8,232 bases of DNA, taken from positions 1 to 8,232 of the forward strand of contig DOIS01000194.1 of the NCBI GenBank assembly GCA_003511785.1, given 5' to 3'. Both the position numbers and the translations under genes were made by a program. Positions 1 through 5,056 of this stretch are shown piece after piece. This DNA comes from Paracoccaceae bacterium (GTDB lineage: Bacteria > Pseudomonadota > Alphaproteobacteria > Rhodobacterales > Rhodobacteraceae). Numbering within the stretch: the first letter of the stretch is position 1; every line of letters starts with the position of its first letter. A model generated the notes under the pieces. The model was not told the origin of the DNA and did not search any database. It saw only the letters and a list, made by a program, of their open reading frames with translations.

Positions 1-6
1 CCCCTG

Positions 7-30
7 CTTCTTCTCTTTCCCAAATACTCC
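7..30 (+). repeat. AT-rich core of a Rhodobacteraceae-type intergenic element
   Basis: This pyrimidine-rich stretch ends in CCCAAATACTCC and closely resembles positions 2136-2160, which end in CGAAAAATACTTCC. Both share the pattern CTTC-TCT-TT followed by AAATACT-CC. Similar short motifs are, from memory, frequent between genes in Rhodobacteraceae. Here it lies at the window edge upstream of the hydrolase, probably as the 3' end or tail of a terminator-like element belonging to a gene to the left. Function is unknown. Confidence 0.4.
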
Positions 31-47
31 GACACCGCCACCCGCCA

Positions 48-74
48 CGGGCGCGCCGCCCCGCAAGGCGCCCG
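48..74 (+). other. possible stem-loop in hydrolase leader
   Basis: CGGGCGC (48-54) can pair with GCGCCCG (68-74) around a 13-base loop. It lies 30 bases before the hydrolase start codon, just upstream of the ribosome binding site. In DNA this GC-rich a 7-bp stem can arise by chance, so this is a weak call. Confidence 0.2.
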
Positions 75-104
75 CACACCCGCCACAAGGAGCCTCTTCC
101 GTCG

Positions 105-818
105 ATGACCGACTTCCTGCTGATCCACGGCTCCTGCCACGGCGCCTGGTGCTGGGAGCGGGTGATCCCCGCGCTTGAGGTGCGCGGCCACAGCGCCCGC
201 GCCATCGACCTGCCCGGCCACGTCCATGACGACACGCCACCGCAGGAAGCAGCTCTGGAGGCTTGCCGCGACGCGATCCTGGCCGCAGCCACGCCCGAGA
301 CGGTGGTGGTGGGCCACAGCTGGGGCGGCTATCCGATCAGCGCGGCGGGCGAGGCCCGGCCCGAGGCGCTGCGCGGGCTGATCTCTCTCTGCGCCTATGT
401 GCCGATCTCGGGCCTGTCGATGGTCGAGATGCGCAAACGCGCCGCGCGCCAGCCGCTGCTGCCCGCGATCCGGCGCAGCGCGGACGGGGCAAGTTTCACC
501 TTCGATCCGGCCCGGGTGCCCGAGCTTTTCTACCACGACGGCCCGGCGCGCGCCGTGGCCCGCGCCCTGCCCCGCCTGACGGCCCAGCCGATCGCGCCCC
601 AGGCCACCCCACTCACCGTGACCGAGCGACTGGCGCGGCTGCCGCGCGCCTATATCCGCTGCACCGAGGACCGCGCCATCCCGCCCGAGTTCCAGGCCGA
701 GATGGTGGCCAACTGGCCGCCGGAGCAGGTCCACGACCGCCCCTGGTCGCATTCGCCCTTCTACGCCGATCCCGAGGGGCTGGCGGTGCTGCTGGGAGAG
801 ATCGCCGATAGCCTGTAA
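105..818 (+). CDS. alpha/beta hydrolase (methylesterase/hydroxynitrile-lyase-like)
   Basis: This is a complete 237-residue alpha/beta-fold hydrolase, the usual length for single-domain members. The N-terminal strand leads into HGSCHGAWCW (residues 8-17), the oxyanion-hole loop typical of the EstC/plant methylesterase/hydroxynitrile-lyase branch. The nucleophile elbow is GHSWGG with Ser72. The acid is probably Asp189 (CTEDRAIP), and the catalytic His is His216 in SHSPFY. No signal peptide is seen, so the enzyme should be cytoplasmic. The ATG at 105 is preceded by AAGGAG at 87-92, a strong ribosome binding site at slightly long spacing. It is followed directly by a large palindrome (822-847), so it probably ends a transcript and is not co-transcribed with the dehydrogenase. 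It most likely hydrolyses an ester or a lactone; the substrate cannot be read from sequence. Confidence 0.9.
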   Translation: MTDFLLIHGSCHGAWCWERVIPALEVRGHSARAIDLPGHVHDDTPPQEAALEACRDAILAAATPETVVVGHSWGGYPISAAGEARPEALRGLISLCAYVPISGLSMVEMRKRAARQPLLPAIRRSADGASFTFDPARVPELFYHDGPARAVARALPRLTAQPIAPQATPLTVTERLARLPRAYIRCTEDRAIPPEFQAEMVANWPPEQVHDRPWSHSPFYADPEGLAVLLGEIADSL

Positions 819-821
819 GGC

Positions 822-847
822 GCCGGAAAATTCGCGAATTTTCCGGC
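822..847. terminator. 26-bp perfect palindrome after the hydrolase, likely bidirectional terminator
   Basis: Each half is 13 bases (GCCGGAAAATTCG and its exact reverse complement), centred between 834 and 835, with no mismatch. It starts 4 bases after the hydrolase stop codon. The A run on one side and the T run on the other would let it fold as a hairpin on either strand. The lack of a loop means the innermost pairs would open in RNA. A second hairpin follows at once (847-869). The position argues for a transcription terminator; a protein-binding site is the alternative. Confidence 0.6.
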
Positions 848-869
848 CGTTTTCCTCCGAAGAAAACGG
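847..869. terminator. second stem-loop of the 819-870 hairpin pair
   Basis: CCGTTTTC (847-854) pairs perfectly with GAAAACGG (862-869) around the loop CTCCGAA. It abuts and shares one base with the preceding 26-bp palindrome. Together they form a compact double hairpin between the hydrolase and the dehydrogenase. Such AT-centred hairpins look typical of roseobacter intergenic regions (recollection). No clear U-tract follows, so efficiency as an intrinsic terminator is uncertain. Confidence 0.45.
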
Positions 870-931
870 GGCGCCCGCCGTCTGACACGCCACCCGCGCC
901 TACGTCCCGGCGGGCGGATCGCTCGACGCAA

Positions 932-964
932 CGGCCCGGCAAATTCCGGCTTGCGGCCCGGCAA
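932..964 (+). repeat. 11-bp direct repeat, 22-bp period, upstream of dehydrogenase
   Basis: CGGCCCGGCAA occurs at 932-942 and again at 954-964. The start-to-start distance is 22 bp, about two turns of the helix, which is the arrangement expected if two protein subunits bind on one face of the DNA. The repeat ends 48 bp before the dehydrogenase start codon. This could be an operator or activator site, but the sequence is GC-rich and chance repetition is possible. Confidence 0.3.
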
Positions 965-1012
965 CGCCCGGTCCGCCCTGCGCGGCGGAAAGACCGGGGA
1001 GAGGGACAGACC

Positions 1013-2092
1013 ATGCAGACCATCAAGGCGGCCCTGTGCCGCGAGTTCGGCGCACCGCTCAGCATCGAGGAGATCGAGATCGCCCCGCCCGGCGCGGGCC
1101 AGGTCAAGGTGACGCTGGACGCGGTGGCGATCTGTCATTCCGACATCTCCTATGCCGAGGGCGCCTGGGGCGGCGACCTGCCGGCGGTCTATGGCCACGA
1201 GGCGGCGGGCAAGATCACCGCGCTGGGCCAGGGCGTCAAGGGCTTCGCCCCCCGCGACCGGGTGGTGGTCACGCTGATCCATGCCTGCGGCACCTGCCCC
1301 AGCTGCGCGGGCGGCAAGCCCACCATCTGCGAGACCCCGCGCGACGGCACGATCCGCGACCGCGAGGGCCAGCCGCTGCTCAAGGCAATGGCCTGCGGCG
1401 CCTTCGCCGAGAAGGTGGTGGTGGACCAGAGCCAGATCGTGAAGATCCCCGACAGCCTCGCCTCGGACAGGGCCTGCCTGCTGGCCTGCGGGGTCATCAC
1501 CGGCGTCGGCGCCGCGGTCAACGCCGCCGGTCTGCGCGCGGGCCAGGACGCCGTTGTCGTGGGCGCCGGCGGCGTGGGCCTCAACGCGATCCAGGGCGCG
1601 CGCATCGCCGGCGCCCGGCGCATCGTCGCGGTGGACATGACCGAGGACAAGCTCGCCATGGCGCGCGAGTTCGGCGCCACCCACGGCGTGCTCGCCACCG
1701 AGAAAAGCCCCGCCCGCGCGGTGCGCAAGGCGCTGGGCGGGCGCGGCGCCGATGTGGTGATGGTCACGGTGGGAGCGATCCCGGCCTATGACGAGGCGGT
1801 GAAATACCTGGGCTGGGGCGGGCGCGCGATCATGATCGGGATGCCCCATGCCGAGGGGCGCGCGCAGTATTCGCCGATGGGCATGTCCTTCCAGGGCCAG
1901 GGGCTCATCGGCTCCAAGATGGGCGACGTGGTGATCCAGCGCGACATCCCTTGGATGATCGACCTCTACGAGCAGGGCCGGCTCAAGCTCGACGAGCTGA
2001 TCTCGGGGCGCTGGTCGCTCGACCAGATCAACGAGGCCGTCGCGGACACCAAGGCCGGCGGCGCGCGGCGCAACGTCATCATGCTGCGGTGA
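1013..2092 (+). CDS. zinc-dependent alcohol dehydrogenase (MDR superfamily)
   Basis: This complete 359-residue medium-chain dehydrogenase oxidises an alcohol, or reduces an aldehyde, with a nicotinamide cofactor in the cytoplasm. Catalytic zinc ligands are Cys41 (AICHSD), His62-Glu63 (YGHEAAG) and probably Cys159 (LLACGVITG). The structural-zinc lobe has four cysteines at 92, 95, 98 and 106. The Rossmann fold carries GAGGVG at 184-189, and Asp208 at the end of the second strand (IVAVDMT) predicts NAD(H) over NADP(H). The LLACGV-TG pattern is shared with class III (glutathione-dependent formaldehyde) type enzymes, but the protein is a little shorter and the substrate is open. The ATG at 1013 has a purine-rich ribosome binding site, GGGGAGAGGGA at 996-1006. 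It stands alone between two hairpin-rich gaps, so it is probably monocistronic. Confidence 0.92.
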   Translation: MQTIKAALCREFGAPLSIEEIEIAPPGAGQVKVTLDAVAICHSDISYAEGAWGGDLPAVYGHEAAGKITALGQGVKGFAPRDRVVVTLIHACGTCPSCAGGKPTICETPRDGTIRDREGQPLLKAMACGAFAEKVVVDQSQIVKIPDSLASDRACLLACGVITGVGAAVNAAGLRAGQDAVVVGAGGVGLNAIQGARIAGARRIVAVDMTEDKLAMAREFGATHGVLATEKSPARAVRKALGGRGADVVMVTVGAIPAYDEAVKYLGWGGRAIMIGMPHAEGRAQYSPMGMSFQGQGLIGSKMGDVVIQRDIPWMIDLYEQGRLKLDELISGRWSLDQINEAVADTKAGGARRNVIMLR

Positions 2093-2135
2093 CATGGGCC
2101 TGCGTTGCGCCGGAAAGGCCGGGCCCGCGCCCCTG

Positions 2136-2250
2136 TCTTCCTCTTGCGAAAAATACTTCCGGGGGAGTCCCGCAGGGACGGGGGCAGAGCCCCCCTGCCC
2201 CGATCGCGCCAGCGATCCGGGCCGGTCGGACCGCCCGCAGGGCGGTTCGA
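2136..2250. repeat. mosaic intergenic repeat: AT-rich core plus four tandem stem-loops
   Basis: An AT-rich core (2136-2160) is followed by four near-contiguous stem-loops. They are GTCCC/GGGAC with loop GCA (2167-2179), GGGGGC/GCCCCC with loop AGA (2180-2194), GATCGC/GCGATC with loop GCCA (2202-2217), and an 11-bp stem with one G-T pair and loop GCA (2226-2250). All stems are otherwise perfect. It sits 44 bases after the dehydrogenase stop codon and probably terminates that transcript, though no U-tract follows. The arrangement matches a dispersed element that I remember as common between roseobacter genes. The core recurs at 7-30 in this window. Confidence 0.65.
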
Positions 2251-2480
2251 AACCCGCGCGCAGCACGAGGCCCCCGCGCCCGGAGCCTGTCCGGGGCGGT
2301 GGTCGCCGTGATCTTTCCTGTCGCTCGGGGGCCGGTGATGAAATGGCGGCGCCGCCAGGTCGGATATGTCAGGACGGGGCGCAACCCCCGCTTTCCAAGC
2401 CGGTCTCGAAAAGCCCCGCGTCACCAAGGCCTTGATCCATCATACGACGGCGGGCGTGCCAGGCCGGCCGAAGGTTCGAA
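2251..2480. other. intergenic stretch with no recognisable gene
   Basis: About 230 bases between the hairpin array and the operator-like palindrome hold no supportable coding region on either strand. The open frames that cross it have no family resemblance and are composition shadows. I see no convincing promoter boxes. Some of it may be leader or upstream control DNA of the dehydratase gene. Confidence 0.5.
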
Positions 2481-2499
2481 CGGGGTGATCTTTACCCCG
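2481..2499. promoter_or_regulatory. operator-like inverted repeat upstream of the dehydratase
   Basis: CGGGGT (2481-2486) and ACCCCG (2494-2499) form a perfect 6-bp inverted repeat with a 7-base AT-rich spacer, 56 bp before the ATG at 2555. The size and position suit a dimeric repressor of the GntR or IclR type, families that often control sugar-acid dehydratase genes. No such regulator lies in the window. A small hairpin is the alternative. Confidence 0.35.
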
Positions 2500-2554
2500 C
2501 CAGAGGTTACCATCGCCTGACCGCAGCGTCCGCACCCCACTCGCAGGAGACAAC

Positions 2555-3789
2555 ATGAAGCTCCAGGATCTCGACATCATCGTCACCGCGCCGCCCGCGC
2601 CGGGCTGGGCGGGCGCTACTGGATCCTGGTGAAACTGACCACCGACACCGGCATCACCGGCTGGGGCGAATGCTATGGCGCCTCCGTGGGGGCTGAGGCG
2701 ATGACCCATGTCATCCGCGACGTCTTCGCCCGGCACATGGAGGGCGAGAACCCGGAGAACATCGAGCTGATGTTCCGACGCGCCTATTCCTCGGGCTTCA
2801 CCCAGCGGCCGGACCTGAGCGTGATGGGCGCCTTCTCGGGGCTGGAAATCGCCTGCTGGGACATCCTGGGCAAGGACCGCGACCGCCCCGTCCATGCGCT
2901 GATCGGCGGGCAGATGAACGAGCGGCTGCGCGCCTATACCTATCTCTACCCGCTGGCCCATCACGAGATGACCCCGTTCTGGTCCTCGCCCGAGATGGCC
3001 GGCGAGGCGGCGGCCGACTGCGTGGCGCGCGGCTACACGGCGGTGAAGTTCGACCCGGCCGGGCCCTATACCCTGCGCGGCGGGCACATGCCCTCGATGA
3101 ACGACATCGAGAAATCCGTGGCCTTCTGCGCCGCCATCCGCACGGCGGTGGGCGACCGGGCCGACCTGCTCTTCGGCACCCATGGACAGTTCACCGCCGC
3201 CGGCGCGATCCGGCTGGGCCAGGCGCTGGAGCCCTATTCCCCGCTCTGGTTCGAGGAACCGATCCCGCCCGACGACGTGGAGGCCATGGCCCGGGTCGCC
3301 CGCGCGGTGCGCGTCCCCGTCGCCACGGGCGAGCGGCTGACCACGAAAGCCGAATTCGCCGCGCTCCTGCGCGCCGGCGCCGCCGAGATCCTGCAACCGG
3401 CCCTGGGCCGGGCGGGCGGCATCTGGGAGGCGCGCAAGATCGCCGTCCTGGCCGAGGCGCACAGCGCGCAGATCGCCCCGCATCTCTATGCCGGGCCGGT
3501 GGAATGGGCGGCCAACATCCAGCTGGGCCTGGCGATCCCCAATTGCCTGATGGTCGAGACCATCGAAACCCCGTTCCATGCCAAGCTGATCGGCGGCGCG
3601 ATCCGGGTCGAGGAGGGTTTCGTCGCAGCACCCGGGGGCGCGGGGCTCGGCATCGAGGTCGACGAGGCGCTCGCCCGCGCCCATCCCTGGACCGGCACCG
3701 AGCTGCACCTGGAGATGCAGGAGGCGCCCTGCGACTATCAGGGCGGCAACAATCTTGCCGGCGGCGCGCCCCCGCGCGAGGAAGGGTGA
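2555..3789 (+). CDS. enolase-superfamily (mandelate racemase/galactonate dehydratase-like) enzyme, frameshifted near the start
   Basis: Enolase-superfamily enzymes abstract the proton alpha to a carboxylate; this branch mostly dehydrates sugar acids. The ATG at 2555 follows a strong AGGAG (2545-2549) and encodes MKLQDLDIIVTAPPAPGW, a normal family N terminus, but that frame hits TGA at 2630. The family sequence resumes one frame over as GGRYWILVKLTTDTG and runs to 3789. One missing G after the TGG codon at 2606-2608 explains it, so the repaired protein would have 411 residues. Counting from the GTG at 2629, the capping domain is followed by the barrel with His185 (FGTHGQ), Glu209 (WFEEP), Glu235 (TGERL), His285 (APHLYAGP) and Glu310. 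The usual first metal-ligand Asp is Gly183 and the usual Asp of the QPD motif is Ala258; remembered relatives also have FGTHGQ, so this may define a subfamily. Start from GTG 2629 alone would lose the first strand. Confidence 0.85.
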
Positions 3790-3815
3790 CAACCCGGCCA
3801 AAGCCACCTTATATG
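3786..3815 (+). promoter_or_regulatory. weak candidate promoter for the ArsR-amidase pair
   Basis: GTGACA (3786-3791) resembles a -35 box and TATATG (3810-3815) a -10 box, spaced 18 bp, in the short gap after the dehydratase. This gap is distinctly more AT-rich than its surroundings. A small inverted repeat AGGG-CAA-CCCT (3817-3827) falls where transcription would start and could be part of an operator. The ArsR gene could equally be read through from the dehydratase. Confidence 0.3.
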
Positions 3816-3849
3816 GAGGGCAACCCTTTTTCCCGGACCAGGCAGAGAC

Positions 3850-4182
3850 GTGACCGCAGACCCAGCCCCCCAGATCACCCCCGAGACACCGCACAGCATG
3901 GCGGCCAGTGCCTGCGAGGCGGCGGCCTATCTCAAGACGCTGGCCCATGAGGGGCGGCTGATGATCCTGTGTCACCTGGGCGCGGGCGAGAAATCCGTGG
4001 GCGAGTTGGAGAGCCTGCTGGGCATCCGCCAGGCGGCGGTGAGCCAGATGCTCGCCCGGCTGCGCGAGGAGGGGCTTGTCGCCACGCGGCGCGAGGGCAA
4101 GACGATCTTCTACTCGCTGTCCGACAGCAACACCGAGCAGGTGATCGGGATGCTCTACTCGCTGTTCTGCGGCAACGAGTGA
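3850..4182 (+). CDS. ArsR-family repressor, SqrR/BigR-like persulfide-sensor type
   Basis: This 110-residue protein is a typical ArsR/SmtB winged-helix repressor: helices around residues 20-45, the recognition helix at about 59-75 (RQAAVSQMLARLREEG) and the beta wing at 77-90 (VATRREGKTIFYSL). It lacks the metal-binding ELCVCDL motif of arsenic or cadmium sensors. Instead it has Cys22, Cys41 (MILCHL) and Cys107 (SLFCGNE). In Rhodobacter SqrR, Cys41 and Cys107 form the sulfane-sulfur-responsive crosslink, and the numbering agrees here. The start is GTG at 3850 with only a weak GGCAGAG ribosome site; ATG at 3898 is an alternative that would keep all three cysteines. Its stop overlaps the amidase start (GTGA at 4179-4182), so the two are probably translated together. 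No sulfide-oxidation gene is near, which leaves the target open. Confidence 0.88.
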   Translation: MTADPAPQITPETPHSMAASACEAAAYLKTLAHEGRLMILCHLGAGEKSVGELESLLGIRQAAVSQMLARLREEGLVATRREGKTIFYSLSDSNTEQVIGMLYSLFCGNE

Positions 4183-5056
4183 GCCGCCCCGACGCGCCCT
4201 TCACCGGCCCCGCGCTCTGCGCCCTGTCCGCGCGCGAGATGGTCGCGCGCCTGCGCAAGGGGGAGGTCGGGGCGGAAGAGGCCATTGCCGCCGCGGCCGC
4301 GCGCATCGACGCGGTCGAACCGTCGATCAACGCCATGCCCACCCGCTGCACCGAGCGCGCAGGCGCCCGTGTCGCCGCGCTGGCCGGGGGCGAGCGCGGT
4401 CACCCTGCCTGGCTGGCCGGGCTGCCCATCGCGACCAAGGATCTCACCAACGTGGCGGGCGTGCCCACCAGCTTCGGCAACACCGCGCTGGCAGGCGTCA
4501 CGCCCGAGGCCAGCGATCCGCTGGTCGAGCGCCTCGAGGCGCGCGGCGGGCTGGTCATGGGCAAGACCAACACGCCCGAGTTCGGCGCCGGCGGCAACAC
4601 CACCAACGCGGTGTTCGGCCCCACCCGCAACCCCTGGAACATCGCGCTCAACGCGGGCGGATCCTCGGGCGGCGCGGCGGCCGCGCTGGCGGCGGGCGAG
4701 GTCTGGCTGGCGCATGGCTCGGACCTGATGGGCTCGCTGCGCACGCCCGCGGCGCATTGCGGCGTGCTGGGGCTGCGCCCCGCGCCCGGACGCTGCGGCG
4801 GCGGCCCGGCGGCGGCCTCCTTCCTGGCCGAGGGGTTGCAGGGGCCGATGGCCCGCGACGTGGCCGACCTGGCCCTGTTCCTCGACGCGATGACCGGCTG
4901 GGACGCGCGGATGCCGCTCTCGCTCGAGGCCCCGGCGCAGCCCTTCCAGAGCACCTTGGAAGGTGCCGAGGACGCGCCCCCGCGCATCGCCTTCGCCGAG
5001 GACCAGAACGGCTTCGCCCCGGTCGAGGGCGAGATCCGGGCGGTGCTGCGCGCAGC
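4179..5056 (+). CDS. amidase-signature enzyme, C-terminally truncated
   Basis: This is the N-terminal 290 or so residues of an amidase (glutamyl-tRNA amidotransferase subunit A/aliphatic amidase type), which hydrolyses a C-N amide bond. Counting from GTG 4179, the Ser-cisSer-Lys triad is Lys87 (PIATKD), the cis-Ser in GGSSGG (162-163) and nucleophile Ser186 (GSDLMGSLRTPAA). Family members usually have 450-500 residues. Recognisable sequence stops at about residue 292 (GEIRAVLRAA), exactly where the antisense of the ABC gene begins. The frame stays open on the plus strand to 6881, but this tail is only antisense of the ABC gene. The start overlaps the ArsR stop by 4 bp with no strong ribosome site of its own, implying coupled translation. 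The catalytic residues survive, but about 40 percent of the fold is missing, so the product is probably not functional unless the junction is an assembly artefact. Confidence 0.85.
5045..5056. other. 12-bp palindrome at the amidase/ABC junction (breakpoint)
   Basis: GCTGCGCGCAGC is a perfect palindrome. Amidase sequence is recognisable up to it from the left, and the ABC/cNMP protein up to it from the right on the other strand. Neither gene has its own end. It marks the joint to within about 10 bases and is the kind of short symmetrical sequence where deletion, inversion or chimera formation can occur. Confidence 0.65.

Noticed and set aside
2242..2256. GGTTCGAAACC resembling a tRNA T-arm
   Set aside because: The flanking bases do not give a 5-bp T-stem, no acceptor stem or anticodon arm can be drawn, and the bases belong to the 11-bp stem of the repeat element.
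761..2266. Long minus-strand open frame of about 500 codons opposite the dehydrogenase
   Set aside because: It shows only low-complexity Ala/Arg/Gly-rich sequence and lies antisense to a gene with all expected catalytic residues; high GC content keeps it open.
2629..3789. Dehydratase gene starting at GTG 2629 as an intact gene
   Set aside because: It lacks a ribosome binding site and would miss the first strand, whereas the missing family residues are encoded just upstream in another frame behind a strong AGGAG.
3817..3832. AGGG-CAA-CCCT followed by TTTT as an intrinsic terminator of the dehydratase
   Set aside because: A 4-bp stem is too short for a terminator; it is kept only as a possible operator element near the candidate promoter.
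2440..3975. Long minus-strand open frame of about 510 codons opposite the dehydratase
   Set aside because: It is composition-driven antisense of a recognisable enzyme, with no family motif or ribosome site.
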